Notes: generated from the letters alone by a model not told the origin. Shown: positions 1 to 6,190, counted from the first letter of the stretch. The stretch is 10,448 nt of DNA from Clostridia bacterium (GCA_900766895.1 CAAFXF010000111.1:1-10448), one strand, 5' to 3'. Made by a program: numbers and translations.

Positions 1-31
1 ACTGGAGTTCAGACGTGTGCTCTTCCGATCT
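1..31. other. Illumina adapter remnant (not genomic)
   Basis: These bases match the 3' portion of the Illumina TruSeq read-2 adapter, ending in the diagnostic GCTCTTCCGATCT. They are joined directly to coding sequence of a gene cut at the contig edge. This is sequencing artefact left on the contig end, so nothing that starts inside it should be annotated. Confidence 0.96.
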
Positions 32-201
32 GGGCAAAGATTACGATTAACGCAGTTATCCTCGGCGGCAGCTGTGACATTAATAATGAGAACATTCAAA
101 AGCTTATTGACCTCAGAAGCTACTACAAAATCACAGGTCGTCATCCGGGATACAAGGTGTTTAATCCCGACGACGAGATGTTGCACAAAAAGGAGGATTA
201 A
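32..201 (+). CDS. Probable class II aldolase (L-fuculose-phosphate aldolase type), C-terminal fragment
   Basis: This is an open frame without its start, cut by the contig edge; about 55 C-terminal residues remain and end at TAA 199-201. The visible tail contains ILGGSCDINNENIQKLIDLR followed by YYKITGRHPGYKVF. An ILGG segment, a helix with LxxLR and a late RHPGY are what I associate with class II aldolase/adducin proteins of clostridial fucose and rhamnose clusters, but the catalytic Zn-binding part is missing. Context supports the call: the stop overlaps the Shine-Dalgarno of fucU, and the genes downstream are fucose mutarotase, kinase and isomerase, so the expected missing enzyme is the aldolase that splits L-fuculose-1-phosphate into dihydroxyacetone phosphate and L-lactaldehyde. 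The identity rests mainly on context. Confidence 0.55.
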
Positions 202-203
202 TT

Positions 204-644
204 ATGCTAAAGGGCATTAATCCTATACTTTCACCGGAGCTTCTTAAGGCTCTTTGCGAAATGGGGCACGGTGACGAGCTTGTAATTGCCGACGGCAACT
301 TCCCCTGCGAAAGTGTTGGCAAAAACGCTATCGTAATCAGAGCAGACGGTCATTCAACAACAGATATACTTGACGCTGTTTTGTCGCTTATTCCGCTTGA
401 TACATACACCGACAAGCCGGTTGCGCTTATGGAGGTTGTTAAGGGAGACAATACCCCGACACCTGCAATTTGGGCAGAGTACGACAGGTTGCTCAACAAA
501 TATGAGCCCGACCATCACGATATTGATATGACAGAACGCTTTGCCTTTTACGAAAGAGCAAAGAACGCATACTTAATCATCGCAACAGGAGAAACCGCTA
601 TCTATGCAAACATCCTGCTAAAAAAAGGAGTAGTAAAGGTATGA
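204..644 (+). CDS. fucU: L-fucose mutarotase FucU (RbsD/FucU family)
   Basis: Cytoplasmic enzyme that interconverts the alpha and beta anomers of L-fucose so that the isomerase receives its preferred form. The 146 residues are close to the usual FucU length (about 140). Resemblance to E. coli FucU runs end to end: LSPELLKALCEMGHGDE at the start, with catalytic-type His22 and Asp30, the RADG segment near residue 46, RFAFYERA around 112-119 with Tyr116, and a C-terminal ATGE...YANILLKKGV. The start is ATG 204, seven bases after a full AGGAGG. It sits 2 bases after the preceding stop, and its own stop overlaps the next start (ATGA at 641-644), indicating tight translational coupling in the fucose operon. 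RbsD is the alternative, but the FYERA motif and neighbours favour FucU. Confidence 0.95.
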   Translation: MLKGINPILSPELLKALCEMGHGDELVIADGNFPCESVGKNAIVIRADGHSTTDILDAVLSLIPLDTYTDKPVALMEVVKGDNTPTPAIWAEYDRLLNKYEPDHHDIDMTERFAFYERAKNAYLIIATGETAIYANILLKKGVVKV

Positions 645-2050
645 GCCGAGTATTAGCATTCGACTTTGGTGCGTCAACCGGAAGAGCGATTGTTGCCGAG
701 TATACAGACGGCAAAATCAATTACAGCGAGGTGCACCGCTTCGACAACGAGCTTGTGCAGAGAAACGGTCATTTGTGCTGGAATTTTGAGTACCTCTTGG
801 GCGAGGTGAAGAAAGCCATTGAGCTTGCAGGCAAGGTGGATTCGTTAGCCTTTGACACCTGGGGTGTGGATTACGGCTTGATTAATGCAGACGGCAGTAT
901 TGCCGATTTGCCCGTATGCTACCGTGACGACAGAACAAAAAATGCTCCTCAAATGGTTTTTGAAAGTATAAGCCCCAAGGAGCTTTACGCCTTGACAGGC
1001 AATCAAATTATGCCTATTAACACTCTGTTTCAGCTTGTGGCAGAGGAAAACAATGATGCCGATATGCTTTTGTTTATGCCTGATTTGTTCGCATATGCGC
1101 TGTGCGGTGCAAAATCGGCAGAGCAAACCATTGCATCAACCTCACAAATGCTTGACTTGAAAAATGTAAAGTGGCAGAGCGAGGTGTTTGATGTAACGGG
1201 CAAGGATGCAAAAATCCTGCCGCCGATTGTTGAAAGTGCAACTGTTGCAGGAGAATACAACGGCATAAAGGTTATTAAGGTTGCAGGGCACGACACGCAA
1301 TGTGCCGTGTGTGCAATGCCGAGCACAAGGCAGGAAAGCCCTGCATTTTTGTCCTGCGGAACCTGGTCGCTGATAGGCTGTGAAAACGACGAGCCTATCC
1401 TGACCGAAAAGAGTATGGCAGACGAGCTTTCAAACGAGCTTGGTGCAAACGGCAAAATAAACTACCTAAAGAACATCAGCGGTCTTTGGCTTATTCAGGA
1501 AATCAGGCGTAACTTTAGGGAGGAGGGCAAGCAGTACACATATAACGATATGGAACAGCTTGCAAGAGAGGAAAAGGCATTTGCATTTTTCATTAATCCC
1601 GATGACGATGTGTTTGCTTCTCCGAAAAATATGCCTCAAAAGATTCGTGATTACTGCGAGCGTACAGGTCAGGGCATACCCGAAACCGACGGTGCACTTG
1701 TAAGATGTATCTACGAAAGCCTTGCAATGAAATATCGCTATGCTATCAGGCAAATTGAGGAAAACACGGGCAAAAAATTTGACGTGCTTCATCTTCTCGG
1801 CGGCGGTACAAAGGACAGCTTCCTTTGTCAAATGACAGCCGACAGCCTTGATATGCCTGTTATTGCAGGTCCGACAGAGGCAACTGCACTCGGCAACATC
1901 ATTTTGCAGTTTATTGCGCTTGGCGATATTTCCGATGTTGACGCAGGCAGAAAAATCATTAAAGCACAGGAAAATCTAAAGGAATATAAGCCGGTTAATT
2001 CTGCTGAATTTGAAAAGGCTTATCAAAATTTCTTAAACGTAATTAAGTAA
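641..2050 (+). CDS. FGGY-family L-fuculose kinase (rhamnulokinase-like)
   Basis: Cytoplasmic sugar kinase of the FGGY family, 469 residues. Visible motifs in order: the N-terminal phosphate-binding DFGASTGR (residues 8-15), DTWGVDYGL around 72-80, GHDTQCAV with the expected catalytic base Asp218, the ATP-site strand LSCGTWSLIG near 239-248, and the C-terminal nucleotide-binding HLLGGGTKDSFLCQM plus GPTEATALGN. The start region and the GHDT motif resemble rhamnulokinase RhaB more than E. coli FucK. Because the gene lies between fucU and fucI, the likely substrate is L-fuculose, giving L-fuculose-1-phosphate; I infer this from context, and activity on L-rhamnulose cannot be excluded. ATG 641 follows AAAAAAGGAG and overlaps the fucU stop. 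fucI follows 18 bases downstream. Confidence 0.88.
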   Translation: MSRVLAFDFGASTGRAIVAEYTDGKINYSEVHRFDNELVQRNGHLCWNFEYLLGEVKKAIELAGKVDSLAFDTWGVDYGLINADGSIADLPVCYRDDRTKNAPQMVFESISPKELYALTGNQIMPINTLFQLVAEENNDADMLLFMPDLFAYALCGAKSAEQTIASTSQMLDLKNVKWQSEVFDVTGKDAKILPPIVESATVAGEYNGIKVIKVAGHDTQCAVCAMPSTRQESPAFLSCGTWSLIGCENDEPILTEKSMADELSNELGANGKINYLKNISGLWLIQEIRRNFREEGKQYTYNDMEQLAREEKAFAFFINPDDDVFASPKNMPQKIRDYCERTGQGIPETDGALVRCIYESLAMKYRYAIRQIEENTGKKFDVLHLLGGGTKDSFLCQMTADSLDMPVIAGPTEATALGNIILQFIALGDISDVDAGRKIIKAQENLKEYKPVNSAEFEKAYQNFLNVIK

Positions 2051-2068
2051 ATGTAAAGGAGTAATTTT

Positions 2069-3853
2069 ATGAAGTATCCAAAAATAGGTATTCGTCCTGT
2101 TATCGACGGCAGATGGGGCGGAGTACGCGAAAGCCTTGAGGCACAGACGATGGGCATGGCAACATCAGCCGCAAAGCTTATCAGCGACAATCTTTGCTAT
2201 CCCGACGGCACACCTGTTCAATGTGTAATCAGCAATACAACAATCGGCGGTGGCGCAGAGGCTGCTGCATGCGAGGAGCAATTCTCAACAGAAAACGTTG
2301 TTGCAACCCTTACTGTAACACCGTGCTGGTGCTACGGTATGGAAACCTTTGATATGAACCCAAAAACAATTAAGGCTGTTTGGGGCTTTAACGGTACAGA
2401 AAGACCGGGTGCCGTATACCTTGCCGCTGTTATGGCTGCATATGCACAAAAGGGTATGCCTGCATTTTCTATTTACGGTCACGATGTTCAGGATATGGAC
2501 GATAAGTCTATCCCTGCCGACGTTGCACAAAAAATTCTTAATTTTGCAAAGTGCTCTGTTACAGTAGGCTGGATGAAGAATAAGGCATATGTAAACCTCG
2601 GCGGTGTTTCAATGGGTATCGCAGGCTCATATTGTAATGCTGAGTTCTTCCAAAAGTATCTTGGTATCCGTCCGGAGTGGGTTGATATGAGCGAAATCAT
2701 CCGCAGAATCACTCTTGAAATATACGACCACGACGAATTTGACAAGGCTTTTGCTTGGGTAAAGGCAAATTGCAGAGAGGGCTTTGACGTTAACGCAGGT
2801 AAGGACCTCCCCGAAATCATTACAAAATCAAAGGTTATCAATCCTGACAAGGATTGGGAATTTATCACAAAGATGACTATCGTTATCCGTGACATTCTTT
2901 TTGGCAACAAAAAGCTTGACGATATTGGATGGCACGAGGAGGCACTCGGCAAAAACGCAGTTGCAGGTGGCTTCCAGGGACAGAGAAACTGGACCGACTG
3001 GCTTCCTAATGCAGATTTTACAGAGGCTATTATGGCTTCCACATTTGACTGGAACGGCAAAAAGATGCCTACTCCTTTTGCAACAGAAAATGACACTCTT
3101 AACGGTGCCGCAATGATTCTCGGCAGCCTTGTTTCCGACTCTGCACCTTGCTTCCACGATGTTCGTACATATTGGAGCCCTGATGCTTGCGAGCGAGTAA
3201 CAGGTATGCGCCCTGACGGTGTTGCAAAGGACGGATTTATCCACCTGATTAATTCCGGTGCAACAGCGCTTGACGGCTGCGGTGCATCAAAGAACGAAAA
3301 CGGCGAGGGCTGTATGAAGCCTTTCTGGGAAATGACAGCAGACGATATTAAGGCTTGCATTGACGCAACCGATTGGTGCCGTGCAAACTATGAATATTTC
3401 AGAGGCGGCGGATTTTCTTCACACTTCCGTTGCAGAGCAGAAATGCCTGTTACAATGCTTCGTGTAAATATCGTTGAGGGTATCGGCCCTGTTCTTCAAA
3501 TCGCAGAGGGACACACCGTCGACCTTCCCGACCAAATTCATACAACTATTGACCAACGTACCGATAAGACTTGGCCGACAACATGGTTTGCTCCAAGGCT
3601 TACAGGCGAGGGTGCATTCAAGGATGTATACAGCGTTATGGCAAATTGGGGTGCAAATCACGGCGTTACCGTTTACGGTCATGTTGGCGACAAGCTTATC
3701 ACTCTTGCTTCAATGCTTCGCATTCCTGTAAATATGCACAATGTAGAGGCCGACAGAGTGTTCCGTCCGCATTGCTGGGCGGCGTTCGGTACAGATGATG
3801 TTCAGGCTGCCGATTACTCTGCATGTCAGACATACGGTCCACTTTATAAATAA
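2069..3853 (+). CDS. fucI: L-fucose isomerase FucI
   Basis: Mn2+-dependent cytoplasmic ketol isomerase converting L-fucose to L-fuculose, the first committed step of the pathway. The 594 residues compare with 591 in E. coli FucI, and the two are alike throughout: KIGIRPVIDGR at the N terminus, ACEEQFSTENV, TPCWCYG, WGFNGTERPGAVYLAA, FSIYGHDVQD and GGVSMGIAGS. The three metal ligands known for E. coli (Glu337, Asp361, His528) have counterparts here with the same spacing: Glu340 in ATENDTLNG, Asp364 in HDVRTYWSP and His531 in NWGANHGV. The C terminus is the family-typical YGPLYK. ATG 2069 follows AAAGGAG with normal spacing. It is the last gene of the operon; a terminator hairpin lies about 90 bases downstream. 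The enzyme may also act on D-arabinose, as other FucI proteins do. Confidence 0.98.
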   Translation: MKYPKIGIRPVIDGRWGGVRESLEAQTMGMATSAAKLISDNLCYPDGTPVQCVISNTTIGGGAEAAACEEQFSTENVVATLTVTPCWCYGMETFDMNPKTIKAVWGFNGTERPGAVYLAAVMAAYAQKGMPAFSIYGHDVQDMDDKSIPADVAQKILNFAKCSVTVGWMKNKAYVNLGGVSMGIAGSYCNAEFFQKYLGIRPEWVDMSEIIRRITLEIYDHDEFDKAFAWVKANCREGFDVNAGKDLPEIITKSKVINPDKDWEFITKMTIVIRDILFGNKKLDDIGWHEEALGKNAVAGGFQGQRNWTDWLPNADFTEAIMASTFDWNGKKMPTPFATENDTLNGAAMILGSLVSDSAPCFHDVRTYWSPDACERVTGMRPDGVAKDGFIHLINSGATALDGCGASKNENGEGCMKPFWEMTADDIKACIDATDWCRANYEYFRGGGFSSHFRCRAEMPVTMLRVNIVEGIGPVLQIAEGHTVDLPDQIHTTIDQRTDKTWPTTWFAPRLTGEGAFKDVYSVMANWGANHGVTVYGHVGDKLITLASMLRIPVNMHNVEADRVFRPHCWAAFGTDDVQAADYSACQTYGPLYK

Positions 3854-3881
3854 TATACAAAAATGTTCAGGCGTGAAGCTT

Positions 3882-3936
3882 GGCTCCCCTTGTTTTTATT
3901 AAGGGGAGCTGTTGAGCAAAGCGAAACTGAGGGGAT
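3882..3936. repeat. Candidate dispersed palindromic repeat after fucI
   Basis: A perfect 9-bp inverted repeat, GCTCCCCTT (3883-3891) and AAGGGGAGC (3901-3909), is followed by CTGTTGAGCAAAGCG and ends in CTGAGGGGAT. The layout, a CCCCTT...AAGGGGAGCTGT...ACTGAGGGG unit, is like short intergenic palindromic repeats I recall from many clostridial genomes. Only one copy is in this window, so repeat status is inference. It could also act as an mRNA 3'-end stabiliser for the fuc transcript. Confidence 0.45.
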
Positions 3937-3974
3937 AAAAAAAGCAGATTGCATCGAGTTCAATCTGCTTTTTG
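3937..3974. terminator. Bidirectional Rho-independent terminator between fucI and the HPt-like gene
   Basis: Perfect stem GCAGATTG (3944-3951) with CAATCTGC (3961-3968), loop of 9 bases, preceded by a run of seven A and followed by TTTTTGTTTTT. The A-run extends the stem to about 11 pairs and gives a U-tract on both strands. It therefore serves the fucose operon from the left and the convergent HPt-like gene, which ends at 3978, from the right. Confidence 0.9.
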
Positions 3975-3977
3975 TTT

Positions 3978-4325
3978 TTATATATACTTGTTTATTATGT
4001 CCGTTATTTCCTTGTAGCTCGAATTAAGCTCTGCCAGCATATCATCGTTGACCTCGTTTCGTCCTCCGAGCATAGCGTCTGTTATCTTTAAGCAGGCAGA
4101 TGACAGCCTGTCAAACCCAAGGCTGACAGCCATTTCGGACAAATCGTATATTGCTCTGCACGCATTTTCGTAATTTTCGTGTATATATTCGTGCAAAAAG
4201 GTGTTGTAGCAGTTACTTTGCGCAAGCTGTTTTATGCCTTGTGCAATTATTTCATTGGAGTTAAGCCGTGCGAATACCCGCTGATAATCTCCTCCTATTT
4301 CGTTGTACAAGCCTTTAATATCCAT
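3978..4325 (-). CDS. HPt-like domain protein lacking the phospho-acceptor histidine
   Basis: A 115-residue, probably all-helical cytoplasmic protein. Its layout matches small stand-alone histidine phosphotransfer proteins of Clostridia: N-terminal LYNEIGGDYQRVFARL, then helices, then ENACRAIYDLSEMAVSLGF followed by LSSACLKITDAMLGG. In the family the third segment normally reads like AxHxLKGxxxNLG, with the His receiving phosphate. Here that position is Tyr60, and the following LKG is LSE, so phosphotransfer by the usual residue is not expected. It may be a docking or decoy partner in a two-component pathway, or a degenerate relic; which one is not visible. No kinase or response regulator is nearby. 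ATG at 4325-4323 follows GGGAG with about 8 bases of spacing, and a good promoter lies upstream. It diverges from the ZIP gene and converges on fucI. Confidence 0.65.
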   Translation of the reverse strand: MDIKGLYNEIGGDYQRVFARLNSNEIIAQGIKQLAQSNCYNTFLHEYIHENYENACRAIYDLSEMAVSLGFDRLSSACLKITDAMLGGRNEVNDDMLAELNSSYKEITDIINKYI

Positions 4326-4353
4326 AATCGCTCTCCCGAAATTATTAACAATT

Positions 4354-4382
4354 ATTATACCATTATTTTATTTTGTGTTCAA
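4354..4382 (-). promoter_or_regulatory. Predicted promoter of the HPt-like gene
   Basis: Read on the minus strand: -35 TTGAAC (4382-4377), a 17-base spacer and a perfect -10 TATAAT (4359-4354). Transcription should begin about 20 bases upstream of the start codon. The -35 box lies inside the 19-base palindrome at 4371-4389. Confidence 0.75.
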
Positions 4383-4389
4383 CACAAAA
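4371..4389. promoter_or_regulatory. 19-base perfect palindrome, candidate operator
   Basis: TTTTGTGTT-C-AACACAAAA is a perfect dyad with 9-base arms around one central base. It covers the -35 box of the leftward promoter (4377-4382) and the proposed -35 box of the rightward promoter (4373-4378). A dimeric repressor bound here could shut both divergent genes. The regulator is unknown and none is encoded in the window. Confidence 0.5.
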
Positions 4390-4401
4390 ATTTTTTATGA
4401 T
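4373..4401 (+). promoter_or_regulatory. Predicted promoter of the ZIP transporter gene
   Basis: TTGTGT (4373-4378), 17-base spacer, TATGAT (4396-4401). The -10 box matches consensus at five of six positions and the -35 at three. The expected transcript start is near 4408, leaving a leader of about 65 bases to the preferred ATG at 4476. Confidence 0.5.
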
Positions 4402-4475
4402 ACAGTATTTTTGCAAAAGAAGTGAATTGCCGTGTCGTTTTATGAACGATGTCATATTATGAAATGGTGATTAAT

Positions 4476-5213
4476 ATGACATTTTGGGGAATAATGATTC
4501 CTTTTATAGGCACAAGTCTTGGCTCCGGGTGTGTGCTGTTTATGAAAAAGCGAATGAGCCCTCGCGTTGAGCAAATTCTTCTTGGGTTTGCAGGTGGGGT
4601 TATGGTTGCCGCGTCGGTTTGGTCGCTTCTTATTCCGTCTATTTCAAGATGCTCCGATCTTGGCAGGCTTGCGTTCCTGCCCGCTACAATAGGATTTATT
4701 TTGGGTGTGTGCCTGCTTCCTGCGGTTGACAGAATTACTCCGCGCCTGAAGCTTGGCAAAACCTCTCTTCTCGCACTCGCTGTTACAATTCATAATATTC
4801 CGGAGGGTATGGCGGTTGGTGTTATATTTGCCGGTGTGCTGTATGGCAACTGCGGTGTAACGCTTGCAGATGCGATGGCATTGAGCATTGGAATAGCTAT
4901 TCAAAATTTCCCCGAGGGAGCAATAATTTCCATGCCTGTTATGGCGCAAACGGGTTCGAGAAAAATGGCATTGCTTTACGGCGTGCTCAGCGGTGTGGTT
5001 GAGCCTGTAACGGCAGGGATGACGCTTGTTCTGTTTGGCTTGGCGTCGGTGGCATTGCCCTATCTTCTTGCCTTTGCGGCAGGCGCCATGATATATGTTG
5101 TGGTGCGGGAGCTTATACCTCAGGCAAGTCAGCTCGACAATCCCACCACCTCAACCCTCGCATTCTCCCTCGGCTTCCTGGTGATGATGATCCTCGACGT
5201 AGCCTTTGGATAG
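4476..5213 (+). CDS. ZIP-family divalent metal transporter
   Basis: Integral membrane protein, about eight hydrophobic helices in 245 residues, probably importing Zn2+ or a related divalent metal. The two metal-site helices are clear: HNIPEGMAVG at residues 106-115 and QNFPEGAIISMP at 143-154. The Gln at the second motif corresponds to a Gln ligand position known in bacterial ZIPs such as the Bordetella protein. Further conserved acids are Glu176 (GVVEPV) and Glu212 (VVRELIPQ). An upstream in-frame ATG at 4449 would add nine residues but has no Shine-Dalgarno; ATG 4476 is preceded by GGTGAT four bases away, which pairs with the 16S rRNA end, so I prefer it. The gene diverges from the HPt-like gene; no downstream partner or obvious terminator is seen in the 67 bases after it. 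Metal specificity cannot be read from sequence. Confidence 0.9.
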   Translation: MTFWGIMIPFIGTSLGSGCVLFMKKRMSPRVEQILLGFAGGVMVAASVWSLLIPSISRCSDLGRLAFLPATIGFILGVCLLPAVDRITPRLKLGKTSLLALAVTIHNIPEGMAVGVIFAGVLYGNCGVTLADAMALSIGIAIQNFPEGAIISMPVMAQTGSRKMALLYGVLSGVVEPVTAGMTLVLFGLASVALPYLLAFAAGAMIYVVVRELIPQASQLDNPTTSTLAFSLGFLVMMILDVAFG

Positions 5214-5280
5214 TCCCGAAAAATCTGCCGATATACTTAAAAAGAGCAAGTATTTACCATCTTAATCCTGATGGGTCTTA

Positions 5281-5322
5281 GACCAAAGAAAAGGACAGCA
5301 GAAGCTGTCCTTTTCTTTGGTC
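5281..5322 (-). terminator. Terminator hairpin after tRNA-Pro(GGG)
   Basis: A perfect 19-bp inverted repeat (arms 5281-5299 and 5304-5322, 4-base loop). The core on the minus strand is AAAAGGACAGC-TTCT-GCTGTCCTTTTCTTT, a standard intrinsic terminator shape. The outer 8 bp of the stem include the encoded CCA and discriminator of the tRNA, so the arm overlaps the mature tRNA 3' end. Confidence 0.85.
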
Positions 5323-5393
5323 GGAGTGACAAGACTTGAACTTGCGACCCCCAGACCCCCAGTCTGGTGCGCTACCACCTGCGCTACACCCCG
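5318..5393 (-). tRNA. tRNA-Pro (anticodon GGG)
   Basis: Minus-strand cloverleaf of 76 bases including encoded CCA. The acceptor stem is CGGGGTG with CACTCCG, discriminator A. The anticodon arm is CCAGA-CTGGGGG-TCTGG, giving anticodon GGG, which reads CCC and CCU proline codons. The T arm carries GTTCAAG. It lies 52 bases downstream of tRNA-Pro(CGG) in transcription order and ends in a strong terminator. Confidence 0.95.
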
Positions 5394-5414
5394 ATTGCGT
5401 TTATTTTTTGTTTG

Positions 5415-5441
5415 AAAAGGAGCAGGCGTTTGACCTGCTCC
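5415..5441 (-). terminator. Hairpin between the two tRNA-Pro genes
   Basis: Minus-strand stem GGAGCAGG (5441-5434) with CCTGCTCC (5426-5419), 7-base loop, then TTTT followed by CAAACAAAAAAT. It has terminator shape but only four U in a row. I see no promoter between it and tRNA-Pro(GGG), so it is either a leaky terminator or an RNA-processing hairpin. Confidence 0.6.
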
Positions 5442-5445
5442 CCGT

Positions 5446-5522
5446 TGGTCGAGGTGACAAGATTCGAACTTGCGACCCCTACGTCCCGAACGTAGTGCTC
5501 TACCAAACTGAGCCACACCTCG
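5446..5522 (-). tRNA. tRNA-Pro (anticodon CGG)
   Basis: Minus-strand cloverleaf of 77 bases including encoded CCA. The acceptor stem is CGAGGTG with CACCTCG, discriminator A. The anticodon arm is CTACG-TTCGGGA-CGTAG, giving CGG, which reads the CCG proline codon. The T arm carries GTTCGAA. It is upstream of tRNA-Pro(GGG) and about 40 bases after the stop of the TM2 protein gene on the same strand. Confidence 0.95.
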
Positions 5523-5530
5523 ATGTATTC

Positions 5531-5555
5531 AGCCCTGCATCGTTTGATGAGGGCT
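5531..5555. other. Hairpin between the TM2 gene and the tRNA genes
   Basis: AGCCCT-G-CATC (5531-5541) pairs with GATG-AGGGCT (5546-5555) around a four-base loop, with one bulged G. On the minus strand, where both neighbours are transcribed, no U-tract follows, so it is a poor terminator and read-through into the tRNA genes is plausible. It could be a processing site. Confidence 0.45.
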
Positions 5556-5558
5556 TTT

Positions 5559-5587
5559 ATATTAGTCCTTTTGTTGTGCTTTTGCAA
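5559..5587 (-). promoter_or_regulatory. Possible weak promoter for the tRNA-Pro genes
   Basis: On the minus strand TTGCAA (5587-5582), 17-base spacer, TAATAT (5564-5559), lying over the last codons and stop of the TM2 gene. Each box matches consensus at four of six positions. Co-transcription from the stronger TM2 promoter is the alternative. Confidence 0.3.
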
Positions 5588-6131
5588 TCTCCTCTGCAAA
5601 GGTCATAATTTTGAAGCCGTTTGCATCAGCCTCAACCTTGTCGGTAAAGATATTATAGGCTTCAACAAATGCCCACACATATGCAACAACAAAGCCGATG
5701 CCCAATGCCAATGAGCCGATAAGTGCTATCAAAAGCTGTGCAACACCCTTACTGCTGTTGCCGAGATAGAAATTGTGCAATCCCAAAAATCCGAAGGTTA
5801 CAGCCAAAAGCACTGCAACATACTTTTTCTTTGGCTTATAGCCGTTTGGATAATCCGTTGACGGTGCTGGATTAACAAGCGCCGGATCAAAATACGGTGG
5901 TTGATTTGGGTTATAATAATTTTGTTGTTGTGTATCATATACAGGTTGTGTGTATGCAGGATTTTCCTGATATGTAGGTTGGTATACAGGCTCCTGCAAC
6001 GGTGTTGTTTCAGGCTGATACACATTTTCCTGCTGTGGAGCAGGTGCCTCGTTTACAACGTTTCCGGTATCTGCAGTGCAGGTGCAAACCTCGCCCTCAT
6101 ATAATTCTTTTCCGCAATTTGGACAATTCAT
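5562..6131 (-). CDS. Zinc-ribbon and TM2 domain membrane protein
   Basis: A 189-residue protein of unknown cellular role. An N-terminal mini zinc ribbon is formed by Cys3, Cys6, Cys16 and Cys18 (MNCPNCGKEL...VCTC). Residues about 25-95 are low-complexity, rich in Gln, Pro, Tyr and Asn with repeated PVYQP/PAYTQPVY-like units, probably disordered. A basic KPKKK then leads into a TM2 domain: a first membrane segment, the hallmark GLHNFYLG at 117-124, and a second long hydrophobic region ending in WAFVEAYNI. The ribbon and linker should face the cytoplasm. An ATG at 6155 would add eight residues, but AAAGGGGG lies correctly spaced before the ATG at 6131-6129, so that start is chosen. It diverges from uxaC and has its own promoter; two tRNA-Pro genes follow on the same strand. 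Confidence 0.85.
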   Translation of the reverse strand: MNCPNCGKELYEGEVCTCTADTGNVVNEAPAPQQENVYQPETTPLQEPVYQPTYQENPAYTQPVYDTQQQNYYNPNQPPYFDPALVNPAPSTDYPNGYKPKKKYVAVLLAVTFGFLGLHNFYLGNSSKGVAQLLIALIGSLALGIGFVVAYVWAFVEAYNIFTDKVEADANGFKIMTFAEEIAKAQQKD

Positions 6132-6161
6132 ATAACAACCCCCTTTGCATTGCATATCTAT

Positions 6162-6190
6162 ATAATATGCTTTTACACATCAAATGTCAA
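6162..6190 (-). promoter_or_regulatory. Promoter of the TM2 protein gene
   Basis: On the minus strand, a perfect -35 TTGACA (6190-6185), 17-base spacer, and TATTAT (6167-6162), five of six to consensus. This is the closest match to a vegetative sigma-70/sigma-A promoter in the window, about 30 bases upstream of the chosen start codon. Confidence 0.85.

Noticed and set aside
17..220. Open frame of 67 residues beginning near the contig start
   Set aside because: It starts inside adapter sequence and is out of frame with the aldolase tail, which fits the Shine-Dalgarno and operon layout.
2488..3360. 290-residue open frame on the minus strand
   Set aside because: It lies entirely antisense to fucI, whose catalytic residues and family match leave no doubt; the antisense frame has no recognisable domain. 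The shorter antisense frames at 1030-1455, 1466-1831, 2828-3244 and 6473-6898 were dropped for the same reason.
4371..4396. The 19-base palindrome plus T-run read as a terminator
   Set aside because: With a usable loop only seven mostly A/T pairs remain, and it lies at the 5' ends of two divergent genes, so an operator fits better.
5232..5252. ATACTT...AAGTAT inverted repeat after the ZIP gene as a terminator
   Set aside because: Six A/T-rich pairs, a nine-base loop and no T-tract; too weak to call.
5262..5608. Short open frames on both strands over the tRNA genes
   Set aside because: They are translations of tRNA-Pro sequences, including the familiar spurious KIRTCDP and GRKFESCH type peptides.
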